NCBI GenBank assembly: GCA_013396635.1
Contig: WBMW01005650.1
Location: 1,105,308-1,169,307, forward strand
Source: Penelope pileata
Taxonomy: Eukaryota; Chordata; Aves; Galliformes; Cracidae
DNA: 64,000 bases
Direction of reading: 5' to 3'
Made by a program: the position numbers and the translations under genes. Positions 41,701-52,618 of this stretch are shown here, piece by piece; positions within the stretch are counted from its first letter, which is position 1; the number at the start of each line of letters is the position of its first letter. The notes beneath the pieces are model-generated. The model was not told where the DNA came from and did not search any database. It saw only the letters and a list, made by a program, of their open reading frames with translations.

Positions 41701-43483
41701 TGTGGACACAAGAACAGTGCCCATGGTAATTCTTGGCCCCAAACCTACCTTGGGCTCATGTGAGAGTAACAATCAGATAACATAGCAAAATGCCAAGCTA
41801 GGGCAGGGGCCTGCAACATCACCAGCTGCCTCCAACTTCACTGAACTTTCAGTTACCTGGCATTTCTGAAGTATTTACATTAAATAAAATCTCCAAAAAT
41901 CATTAGAAATCTATTTGTACTATTGGTACATGTGGCCTCTTACACACAGCTGAAACTCAGCTGTATTTTATATAAAAGCTTCCACTCTAAGCTTAACTGT
42001 AATCCACTGCCAAAGACAACATTGGGTTTGTAATTGTCATGAGCTTCTAGAAATATTTAGAACTGTGTTTAGTGTATTTTGAAATCAACATTTAAGAAGA
42101 CAACTATAATTTTTACTTTATGGCACACAGTCATGCATTAATCTCTAAACAACATCCTGGATTTCAGAAGTATGAAAAATATACGTCCTGCATACTGTGT
42201 GTATAACTGCTTTTACGGTGGCCTTTCACTGCAAGCATCATAAAGCACTGAACATGTAACAATTTATAGCCAACAAAGGTTTGTGGTGACCCAAACTGCA
42301 AGACAAACCAGCCCTTTGTTAAAGTTATCTTGCCAAAGCACTGAGTGCTAAAAAAGGTTAAAATATAAACTCAAATGATTTTAATATCACTGGCTTCAAT
42401 AATAGCATACAAGAAAACCTATGCTTTTCAGTTATTTGAGCTTGTTTTGAAAGAAATTTTTTCTTGTAGTTTCTCTGCTCTTTAGGGGTGCCTTGAGCTT
42501 GAATCAGTGAGCAACTGTAATGCTCCCTTTTTTTTTATATATATTAATATCTTTGAAGGTGCATAGCAATATAAGAATGGTACACGTTCACGAGTTGTAC
42601 TTTCCTGTATGGCATCCAGACTATCTTAACACATTTCAGCATTGCTACTTCCTAGCTCACTATCAGCTTTCCTCGAGGCCACTTTCCATAGTAACCATCA
42701 TAAACGTTGAGGAAGGTTACATATCACAGCCCTACGCTCCCTAAGTGAAAGAAACACTTCTGTTGTTGTTACCATGATCTGATATATGGCTAGAATGAAC
42801 ACCAACGCTAATAAAATATTTAGCAGCCTAGATTTCACTTGGCTTGCTATAGGGTACAAGGAAGCTTTTGACTTGATTAAATATTCCCCTTTAGAGTGGG
42901 ATGCAGGTTTAGCATTTTTTAATTCTTTCCCAGAGCACCATGCCAGGTTTTCATATAATTAAGTGGGTACATTCCAGACTGTTTACAACTGGGATCCCTG
43001 ATGAGACTACTGTCTGAGAACTTTATGTTCCTTTCATAATCACATATGGACTGTTGGGTTCCTTAATATTTCCTTTGCAGAGGCTGTTTCAGAAAGAGTT
43101 TTAACCAATTTATCATTAAAGCTGCCAAATACATGCCACCGTAACCTCCCCTCCATACTTTAAGTTTTTAATTTTTTTTCATTTGTTCTCTGCCATGGGT
43201 TTATGACTCTTACTTACACAAGTAATTAAGAAAAAGCTGAAACAGAACTAGCTTAATTTCAGGCACAGAAATCAGCTTTTTACAATATATTAACCTGTGG
43301 AATAATTACAAAGCAAAGAAGTTCAAGTTCATTTAAAAAGAGTGACTGACAAAGGTACAGGGAGAGAAATATGACTGATAAATTAAAAAGATTGAAGTTG
43401 AAACAGTCCCCTTATTTACAGATATTCATGTTTTACTGATCCAGTACTCCCTGTCCCCCATCACATTTTACTAGGATGCAAAG

Positions 43484-43554
43484 TTTATATATATACACAC
43501 ATAATTTATATATACATTTGATTTTCGTAGGTTTTAATATATATTTATAAAAAA
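43484..43554. repeat. AT-alternating low-complexity stretch
   Basis: Clusters of TATATA and ATATACACACATA around a more complex centre (TTGATTTTCGTAGG). An imperfect microsatellite. Confidence 0.7.
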
Positions 43555-46500
43555 GACAGATAGGAAGGGGGCTTCGGTATGAAGTTATATATGGAGCAAG
43601 TCCTAGATTTTTTAAGAAAGATATTACCTACACTGTCTTTGTATAATGACACACAACGCCCAAGCAGCCAACATTAAGTAAATGTGTCACACATCTCTTC
43701 CTCAGAGTTCACCAGAAAATACAGTAATCACTTTATCAGTGCAAATATCTGGGATACAGCCAAGCCCTTTGAACACACAATAGTACCATGAATTCATTAA
43801 GCACACGTTCAGCTTTACTTCATGTTCAGTTATAAGCATATGTCCATGTACAACCACGTAGTGTCAAAGTCAGAGAAGTTATCAGTCCCAGCCTACCCGC
43901 TGTAGAAAGGACGAGGAGAAACACTGCACATCCTCAGTACAGCACTCAATTACAAGGGCAGAAATACCATGGTGTATCAAGAGACATAAAATCTCTATTT
44001 CCTCCTAAGAGGAGCATTCCTTCCCAAATCCTTTCAATTTCTAATTTTGTTATGCTGTAAATTGAGGTTGTGGCCTTGACTCCGTTTTCCTTTTTCCTTC
44101 CTATCCTTTGGAGACTTCACCAGCCACCAGTGCAGTATTTGCAAAAAGCCATCTGCAGCATCAGACAAGTCTCCCTAAGATTCTTTTCCCTCTTGTATGA
44201 CTATATTTACTATCACGTTAAATGAAATACACCTCTGCACAGCACACGTTTTCATGCTCCGGTGTGCTGGTAATTTCTTTGGGGTCAGCAATCAATAAAA
44301 GTTTAAATGAAACTATGAACTATACTCCAGCTGCATTTAGATCTCTAAGTAATGGCATAACAGTACTTTCACACACAAGCACAAAATTCAGAAAACTCCC
44401 CTCTCCCCTAAAACTGGGCACAGACATTTACATTTCAGTTTCTGCTCGCAAATCTCATGGTTATACATGAATTGCATCAGCTGTATTCAGTGAGGCTCAA
44501 AAATTCAGGCTTAGGAATAAGGACTGTATCATTGTCAAAATTTAATTCCGAAGGAGCTCTCTACATTGAGTATGAATTACATTTGAGCCTTAGCCCTTGG
44601 ACAGATTGACATAGTGTCTGGTTTTCACTTTTTCTTTTTTAATGACAGCACAATGAGCAGTTTCATTCGGAATTCAAGTGTGTGCTGGTGTGAGATACTT
44701 GCTCAAGCTTACAGTTATGCAATCACTTCATTATTCAACATGTTCATCATTTACTTGAAAGCTTTCTCATGTTTTAAAACCAGCTCCTTTCCTTGCATTA
44801 GTGTTACTGAATGCAAGACTGCACCTAAATATTGTTCCACTGTAAAGCAGAGAGTGCAGATCTTAAAGTAAAATTGTTCTGGTGAGTGCAGGAAAAAGGG
44901 TAATGGGACAAGCCACTGACATCTGCCATTTCTGAACTGCTGTAGTGGGCTTCTGTGCTAGGGGAATGCTGGCGAGAGCTGAACAGTAAAATCATTTACA
45001 ACTCTTGGAAGTAAGCACACTAAAGCACTTTTAATGCCCAAGATACACTGTATTAGTACATAAACCAGAACATGATCAATTTTTGGCCGGGAAAGCCAGT
45101 TTACTAGGCAATAAAGATTTCAGTGTTCAGCAACAACTACCTCAGTGCCCACTGGGCCATGGCTTATGGGTCCAGACCTCCAGTGCTGCTCAGGTTCAGC
45201 AACCTTCACCACCTACCTGACAGCCTCCTCCAGAGCTCTGCTAAAGCTTCTCCCTGTTTGAGAGGCATGACTGCTGCATACACACATCATATATACACAT
45301 TAACCATGGGAACAAGGCAGAGCGATCTCAGTGAGAACTGAGCTTTTAGTGGCCTATAGAACTGGTGACAAATGTTAATATACTGACCTTGTGAAGTTAG
45401 ACATTTTTCCTAGTTTAGGGTGTTTTTTTTTTTTAAATGCAAACTGAACACTGTAAACACTTCAGTATTACAGATGTGATTAGACTTCTGATAACTTCAG
45501 AAAATACCAGACCACGTGTGAGTTGGCAGGTATCTGTGGGACAAGAAGAATGAGTCCAAGCACTACAATTGTTTCAACAGACAACTTTCAAAAAATAATT
45601 TCTTGTAGGAAACTTCAAAGTCAAGTCTGTTGAAGACAATCATAAAAGCATTATTTTCATTGTCTTTGGTACAAGAAAAAGATTTCAAGACACTGTTTCC
45701 CAAATATTAAGTTCCGTGCTGTGTAAAGCAATTGCCACTTATTTTAATTTCACAATATTTGCTCTATTCTGTTAAAACTGGTGAATGTTTTTAGCACAGA
45801 AGAAAGAACTCAACCATGCAGTATTAAATACGAGCTGTAAGAGAAGCAAAATTTACGGGATAAGTAACTATGTTGCATCCTGAACTGCTCCTCATATGAT
45901 TTAAGAAATCCTTTAACTGAGCAAATGCCTGAAGTTTATGATGTTTGAAAAAAAATAAATATCACTAATCAGGGAGAGAGAGACTGGTCATCCAAGGCAA
46001 TGCCAGTGACTCCTGGACAACATGCCACTTAGCACATAATCCAGTTACAAGAAATCAGGCCTTTAATACAGCAGAAAAAGCTTTGCTTGTCAGTGCTTCA
46101 GGTCATGGTTTGCTCTAAGCACAGCAGAGCTCAGCTCCAGCTCGCTGGACTGCATGGAGCTATTCATCTAGTCCTTTATGATGGAGAGGAGAAAGTAACA
46201 AAAACTGGAAAGCTCACATAGTATTGCATACTGCTTCACAAATTCAGCTAGAGAACAGTTGGGTTCAGCTCAACATCTAAAACTATGTCACAACAGATGA
46301 AAAGCTGCATGTCCTCCCTTCCAAGAGTACCCAATATTTCATTACACATCTCATTCAACTTCTGTGATCAAACACATGAATTAAAATACAAAGTAGTTTC
46401 CATATTTCCTCCGTAGTTGGAGCACATAACTTCCCTTCTTGACAACTTCTACTCCATTATGTCTCAAAAACTCGTAATTTTTACTACAAGCAAGAAAACT

Positions 46501-46602
46501 GAAAGATAGCTTCTCACTCCTACACCCAACCCAGCCTTGTTTCTGCAGAAAAAGAGGTAATTTGAGAACTTAGGGCTTAGACATCAAAATTCGCACAAGT
46601 GT

Positions 46603-46620
46603 AAAAAAAAAAAAAAAAAA
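46603..46620 (+). repeat. Poly-A run
   Basis: Eighteen A followed by GAAAA. I recognise no retrotransposed body upstream. Confidence 0.9.
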
Positions 46621-47029
46621 GAAAAATGTGGCTCAGCAACAAGAAGAAAAATTACAAACATCAGTTTAGATATAAATAATATAGAGAAGAATTTGCTGGT
46701 ATACTGTATGATGTGTTACAAGCATAAAAGCTTAATGTGCAGAAGATTATAGCTTCATATGCTGTCCTGTAGGATTCTGCCCACCTTGCATTAGAGACAT
46801 AAGCAAGAGCATCTCCTTAGACCTTTGCCTTCATTTTCCTCTAACGTGCCCTCCAAGTCTTCACAAGAACTAATCTCAAGGAATTGAAACAAACTGGGTA
46901 AATACTAATAGAAGTACTATCTAAGAACTTAGTCATCAACTTAGACTTCTCAAAAGTCAAGGGAGAAAAAAAAAGAACTATTTCTCAGAGAGAGGGAGGA
47001 AGGAAGCAACTTTGTCTAACTTACTCAAA

Positions 47030-47402
47030 CATAGAATATCTCAAGTTTGAAGAGACCCACGTAGATCATTGAGTCCAACTCCTGGTTCCACACAGGACCA
47101 CTTAAAATTCAAATCCTATGTCTGAGGGCAGCATCCGACCACTCCTTGAACTCCGCCAGCATAGGGCTGTGACCACTGCCCTGGGGAGCCTGTTCCATGC
47201 CCACCACCCTCTGGTGCAGAACCTTTTCCTAACCCCCACCTGACCCTTCCCTGACACAGCTCCATGCCGTTCCCTTGGGCCATGTCACTGTCACCAGAGA
47301 GCAGAGCTCGGCGCTGCTGCTCTGTTCCCCGTGAGGGGCTGGAGGCCACCACGAGGCCTCCCCTCAGCCTCCTCTGCTCTGGGCTGAACAAACCAAGGGA
47401 CA
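47030..47402 (-). mobile_element. CR1 LINE, 5'-truncated 3' end
   Basis: The plus strand starts CATAGAATATCTCAAGTTTG and goes on through the diagnostic GATCATTGAGTCCAACTC, ending near GGGCTGAACAAACCAAGGGA, which is the reverse complement of the avian CR1 3' region. The minus-strand frame still shows a decayed ORF2 C-terminus (LFSPEQRRLRGG, then QGNGMELCQGRVRWGLGK), with frame and stop damage. About 370 bp, the usual length of a truncated chicken CR1. Its GC content makes it stand out from the flanks. Confidence 0.92.
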
Positions 47403-49224
47403 ACATCAATCTTTTGTTTTTCATACTAAACCAGAATTACCAACAGAAGATGAAAAAAGGCACCATGAAGCTTACATGGTGCCAACTTCCATACTAATTA
47501 CAGGGACTCTGGCGCAACAAGGAAGAAGTGCATACACCAACTCATATACTAGATTCTGTAAGAGGAAAATCAAGCATCAAACAACAAAGCAAGACAAGGT
47601 TCATTTGTATGTTAGCAACTTCCAATATTGGACTTAGTACCCATGGCTGAAAAGTACTACGATCATTTGAACTACAGACAAATCTTGAAGACATTCCACA
47701 GAATCAAGAGCATTTATCTTCCTTGCTTTAGAAAGAAGAAAACTTGAGTCTGAAAAATGTTCTCAGATCACACTGACAGTTACAAATATTCTTAAAGTTG
47801 GTAGAACTAGCAAGATCTGCTTCTTCAGACACCTATAAAAAATCCTTAACTTCATAATCATTATTTCAGAGAATGACTCGGTACAGGAAGATTAATCACT
47901 TGAAACAAGGACTGCTGTGATTTGATCTTGAAGACAGACAGCCATCCTGTTCAGGCCTTCATTTCGTTACCTAGTGAACTGCAAACTGCAGGCACGTTAA
48001 GCAAGTACTCAGAGATCTGAAGAATCAGGAATGAAAATGTTGAACCCAGCTAGCCTTACAATGAAGCTCTAACAAATTTGTTCAGTTGAGAGCATAGAAT
48101 TTAGTCTGTGGCCTCTGTACAAGCCTCGTGTTTAAATCCAGATAATTCAATAAAACAATATCATATTTATCTAAAATTAAGATTAAAGCCAAACACTGGC
48201 TACAGCTCTGGCAATATAATGTTTCTCTATCTAATTTTAAACAGAAAGCTTTGGGAGTTGTAACAAAACAAACCCCAAAATTGCCATATAGAATTTGCTT
48301 ATCTTGAGGGCCTAAATAATTGAAGGCCAAGTAAAAAAGCTGAAAAGATTTTGGTTTTCTGCTAAGTAACTACAGCAGAAATTTCTTCCAATAATACCTT
48401 CTGAGATTTATGAAATCTTCAGAGCAGGATACTCTCTCATTTAAAGTCATTTTACAAACTCTTTCCAAAGCCATTACCAAACTCATTTAGAGCTTGCAAC
48501 ACAGCTTGCCACTGTTACGACACTGTAAGCACTGCTAACTCACTAACCTTGAAAGAAATAAAAGCAAAGAGGCCTTTTATTGTCTCCTAGCTTCTTCCTG
48601 AATATCAAACTGAAAATGGCTATTTTTCAATAAAATCAATAGTTAGGTATTTTTAGTATGTTCTTAGCAGGTACTTAAAAAAAAATAATTTGAGAGCTAT
48701 GCTTAGAGAAAAAAATGTGTATACACCTGATTATTACATACAAGAATAAAAGTCACAATATTCTTACATGGCAGATGTAGGGTAAGTTTTTTTGTACATC
48801 TCACTAGGATGAACAGCTACAAACATAGGCTTTGTAGGAAATGTATGTTTCCATTTTCTTTTCTTTGAAGTGGATGGAAGTTCTGCTATTCTTTTTAGTG
48901 GTAGCACAGTTTGCTCCTCATTTAAGACTCCTACATACACTTGCACACACATATCTTAATTACAGAGGAATTACTGAACAGAGAATCCAGGCTATCTTCT
49001 TTACTTTTACTTAACATTTGAACTGATTAAAAAGAAGAGAAAAAAAGAATCAGACTTACCATCTTTTATATGTTTCTCTTTTTGCTTGGAGACAAAAGTT
49101 ACAATTACTCAAGTATAATTAGTCTCTTTCAATCTCCAACTTTCTGATAATAATATTCCATTTTCAACAAAGCCAAGAAAACCTTCCCTTTATAAGAATA
49201 TCATAAATTCATCTCCAAGCATCT

Positions 49225-49690
49225 CAAATTAAGTAAAGTCTTTGTTACTTGCAGGAAGGCAAGTTCCCAGAGCAGTTAGGGTTGGCCACACCATACATAA
49301 CATGGAGCTGAGGTCAGGAAGAGCCCCACCACAGCTGAGCAAGGTGAGTAGGGGAGGCCTTGTTAGCAGCCAGGTTCAACCAGGAGTTCAGATCGTAACC
49401 CAAATCCATGGTGCAAGATCAAGCCAGGAACGTGAGTCAGAATCAGGCCTCACAACAGCCAGCAGACAGTTTGGCAGGTCCTTGGCAGAAACAAATCTGC
49501 AGATTAGGATTAGAAAGGCCTACAGGCAAGGCTCCAGCTGAGACAGAGACCTATGCTCCTACAGCATAGCTCAGGAAAGCACTGAAACTCTAACCCACAC
49601 TGAGTCCAAATGGAGGCTCATGGGGGGGTGTGAGCAAAGAACACAGGTGAAGCTGGTCAGAACCATTAAGGTCTGTCAGTGCCCTCAGCT
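49225..49690. other. Unclassified block, possibly a diverged repeat
   Basis: GC- and AG-richer than its flanks, with many short near-repeats of CAGG and AGTCAG-type words (for example GAACGTGAGTCAGAATCAGG), giving a 99-codon frame of low complexity at 49242-49541. The texture suggests a decayed LTR or satellite-derived repeat, but I cannot match it to a named family. Confidence 0.25.
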
Positions 49691-50980
49691 CCCAACAAAA
49701 AAAGAGGTAATTTTCAGTTTTGAAGCAGCAGCTGAAGCAGATGATAGTTTTCCTTAGGGAACAAAAAGAAGAAGAAGATTTTAAAAGAAATCTTTTATTT
49801 CACAAAGCCTTATAACTTTCATCACAATGTATTTTTCTTGTAGACGAACAATATGGGTAGCTATTTTATGGCCTATGCAAGACAACTATGGTATTTCAAG
49901 AATAATAACCAAAGCCAATCTGAGAGGGTTGTCAAATGAATAGAAAGGATTTCTATGTTGGACTTCTAAAAGCCAAAAACTCTGTTCTTGATCTGAGAAA
50001 TGCTGATGGTTTTCTGGAAGGTTGTAAGCCTTCATCTTCCCTTGCCTCTCTGTATCTCAGTCCTGAGCTTCTTGAAGTTTCCAGCAATTGTTGAATCATG
50101 CAGAAACTGAACAGGTGCATAAGGCTTCCTTACATTTTTATAAGTGCCTTAATACTTTGATTTTATTTCATTTATTCATAGTTACACAAGTGTCCCAAGA
50201 CACTAAGGAGAGAAGTCTTCCTGTAGATAGATATGTGCATAAAGCTCTAGGTTTTCTGGCTGAGTCAGAAGCAAGCATTTTATAGTACTGTTTTTAGAAA
50301 CTGATATGCATTTACCAGAACAGCCAGACAGACTGACTAGGCTCAAGTAGACTTCTGGCACAAATTTTAGACTTATGTTAGCCAAATCTGCATCATGGCT
50401 AAAGAGGATTATTATATAACCATGTATTTAACAAACAAATAAAGCAGTTTAAAGATAATTGTTAAGCATACAGAAGAAAAAGTTCAATTTCTGGCTACCC
50501 TTGATGTAAAATAAAATCTGTCCTCTTGTTATGGAGCACTGCTGAATGTTTTGCTTTGGTTTTCAAACACAAAAAGCTGTGCTTAGCTAGGGGACACCCA
50601 CTTAAAACTGCAGCATTGCTGTTTATAAACACTATACATACAAATATCATCGTGTTATTTGGTGAAAGTTTACTCATTCCTCTGTCTCAGAAAATATGAG
50701 CTTGTGAACCTGCCAGACAGAAGCTGCCTTTGACAGACTTTAGAGGTGAAGCAGAAGGGCTAACCACACAACTTTTGAGAGCTTTTACTTTTGCTGAAAA
50801 TGAAGTTATAAAGTTGTTAAGGGAATTTCTCAAATGTAATTAATTGCCTCTGGAATTTAATTTTTTAAAGTATTTTTCATATATTTTAATGCTTCTGAGT
50901 CATGTTTCCTTCCCTTAAGGGTTTCTAAGCTTATCTTATGACCTGCAGTTCCCCAGTGCTATACTGCTGACATTGCTTAA

Positions 50981-50996
50981 TTTTTTTTTTTTTTTT
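50981..50996 (+). repeat. Poly-T run
   Basis: Sixteen T after CATTGCTTAA. No element recognised on either side. Confidence 0.9.
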
Positions 50997-51908
50997 CTGT
51001 CCTTGGGAGCTCTAACATTGTTCTAGAAATTTTTAATTAGATTTTGCACCATGGAAGTGCTCTTTTTACATTGCTCTGTTCACTAGTATAAAGAGGGCTT
51101 GATTCTGTTCTCAGCCCTTACATCAGCTGCGGAGAATCAAGAATTCCTGGTGCTTCCCAAAGCTGGGTGGATTGCAGCTCAGTCCTAATCTCACTGACAT
51201 CAAAATCTGACAGATGTCTTTTGCTTGGTATAATGGGTATATAACAACGATAAGGATAGAGCACGTGGGGTGTCAAAAAGGGACATATTTCTCTGTAAGA
51301 CTGCATCTATAGAACCCGTAAGCAGACTCTGTATGTTTAGCTTTGTTCACCAGTAGTTCTGCCACACTTAGAGGACTTTGGTGTCATCACTGGAGGCTTT
51401 CTACGGGCTCCAAAGGGCACGTTGCTTTCAGGACTGCGTCATTGAATTACACAACCAAATTTGTGCAATTTCCTGCACTTATTTCAGACTGAACAGATGT
51501 CATCAGGCCTGGCCTGGGCTTCCTGGGACTGGGAAATTACCTCTTTACCCACACTGCCCAGTCACTCAAGCTGGCAGCTGGCAGCCTGCCAGGAGCCCAA
51601 ATAGGTTAACCCCCTTAAGACCATAAGGACAAACTGTTTTGGATGCCACCAGTCTTAAATCAGCATCATCTATGATGCCAACCAAGGCTGGCTCACCATG
51701 GAGTTTTGCCCAATGCACGTTGCTTGTGCCTCAAGTGTGGGCAGGGGAGAATGGCAGCAACAGGTGAGAAAATCCAGGAAACACTGGGTTGCACAGTGAA
51801 GGTTAGAGGAATGGGCACTGAGGGAGATGAAAGCTCTGTGCGGTGCAGGACAGCCGGTAATGCCTCTGAAGAAGCACGCCAACGGCGCGCCTGCCTGCGC
51901 GCCACACT

Positions 51909-51920
51909 CAAGATGGCGGC
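51909..51920 (+). promoter_or_regulatory. YY1-type motif
   Basis: The 12-mer CAAGATGGCGGC is the consensus YY1 site, usually found just downstream of CpG-island start sites. Here it lies about 65 bp upstream of the first CCAAT box, so it may mark a second, more upstream start cluster. It contains an ATG (51913-51915) that is not in the MLYCD frame. Confidence 0.6.
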
Positions 51921-51973
51921 CCAGAGCCCCTCCAACCGTGCCACACTCTCATGCACTTCCCCTTCTCGCTTCC

Positions 51974-52004
51974 GATTGGCCAGTCTGTGGCGGCAGCCAA
52001 TCAG
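51974..52004. promoter_or_regulatory. Paired, oppositely oriented CCAAT boxes (NF-Y)
   Basis: GATTGG at 51974-51979 (CCAATC on the minus strand) and AGCCAATCAG at 51995-52004. Both match the NF-Y pentamer plus flanks. A pair in opposite orientation is compatible with bidirectional promoter activity. Confidence 0.65.
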
Positions 52005-52066
52005 CGCGTCCGCTGCCGCTCCGGGGGCGGTGCCGCGGCCTGGCCCTGGGGAAGCCGTTCCGCGGG

Positions 52067-52618
52067 ATGAGCCGCCTCGCTCCGTGCCTGCGCCCGCGGC
52101 CGCTCCTGCGCGAGCCGTGGGTGGTGCCGCGGGGGCCGCGCCGCGTCTCGGTGGCGGCCGGCCCGTGCCGGGGTCCGGAGGGCTCTAGTGCCGCCTCCAG
52201 CGTAGGCATGGAGGAGCTGCTGAGCCGCTCTGTGCCGCCGCTGCCGCCCTACGAGACCAAGGAGAAGGCGGTGCCCCCCGCGGAGCTGCGCAGCGCGGAG
52301 TTCGTGCGGTACTACCGCGGGCTGGCGGCCGGGCCGCCCCGGGCCGAGCTCCTCACCCGCCTGGCCCGCGACTTCGGCGTGGACCACGGGCGGGTGGCGG
52401 AGTTCAGCGCTAAGGTGCTGCAGGCCCGCGAGCAGCAGAGGGAGCCGGGGGCCCTGCTGCAGGCCGAGGACCGGCTCCGCTACTACCTGACCCCGCAGTA
52501 CCGGGGGCTGTTCCAGCACCTGGGCCGCTTGGAGGGCGGGCTGCGCTTCCTGGTGGAGCTGAGGGGAGACCTGGTGGAGGGGCTGGCCAGCAAGGCGGTG
52601 GATGGGCCTCACGTCAAG
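52067..52618 (+). CDS. MLYCD: MLYCD exon 1: presequence and N-terminal domain
   Basis: Codons 1-184, ending in phase 0 at ...GPHVK followed by the donor GT at 52619 (AAG|GTGAGG). The ATG at 52067 starts MSRLAPCLRPRPLLRE..., rich in Arg and Leu with the first acidic residue at position 16, as expected of a matrix-targeting peptide. The second in-frame ATG at 52208 has G at -3 and G at +4, a better Kozak context than the first, and begins MEELLSRSVPPLPPYE, which aligns with the human internal start used for the non-mitochondrial form. The exon is very GC-rich, unlike the rest of the window, because it lies within the promoter CpG island. I chose 52067 as the start because its length and composition match the human presequence. 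An ATG at 51827 in the same frame is also open but lies upstream of the CCAAT boxes. Confidence 0.95.

Larger units (their letters stand above)
38746..47029. other. Intergenic, no gene recognised
   Basis: AT-rich unique sequence; 39.18-39.4 kb and 42.05-42.5 kb are dense in ATTA words. Contains the AT stretch at 43.5 kb and the poly-A run at 46.6 kb. No coding exon recognised. Confidence 0.55.
47403..51879. other. Upstream flank of MLYCD, no gene recognised
   Basis: Unique AT-rich DNA with the unclassified 49.2-49.7 kb block and a poly-T run at 51.0 kb. GC rises only from about 51.5 kb towards the MLYCD promoter. No divergent gene is recognisable on the minus strand. Confidence 0.55.
51880..52066 (+). 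promoter_or_regulatory. MLYCD: MLYCD CpG-island promoter, TATA-less
   Basis: GC content and CpG density rise sharply at about 51.88 kb and stay high through exon 1 to about 52.62 kb. There is no TATA box. A YY1-type word CAAGATGGCGGC lies at 51909-51920. An inverted CCAAT box (GATTGG, 51974-51979) and a direct one (AGCCAATCAG, 51995-52004) are about 22 bp apart, a classic NF-Y arrangement. A GC box (GGGGGCGG, 52023-52030) follows. This places transcription initiation most plausibly between about 52005 and 52066, giving a short 5' UTR, with possible dispersed starts near the YY1 word. The motifs are seen directly; the start site is inferred. Confidence 0.75.

Noticed and set aside
47116..47424. 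A 102-codon minus-strand frame
   Set aside because: It lies inside the CR1 copy and is the decayed end of that element's ORF2, not a host gene.
1..51800. Exons of HSBP1 or CDH13, expected upstream by synteny
   Set aside because: I looked for the conserved HSBP1 start and coiled-coil words and for cadherin repeat motifs (DXNDNAP, LDRE) on both strands and found none. Short exons without a methionine could still be missed by eye.
51706..52188. A 160-codon plus-strand frame across the MLYCD promoter
   Set aside because: It is a different frame from MLYCD, runs into exon 1 out of frame, and is Ala/Pro/Gly-rich as expected from CpG-island DNA.
52001..52612. A 203-codon minus-strand frame opposite exon 1
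   Set aside because: It is the antisense shadow of a GC-rich coding exon. Its Arg/Gln/His/Pro/Leu-rich composition is typical of such shadows.
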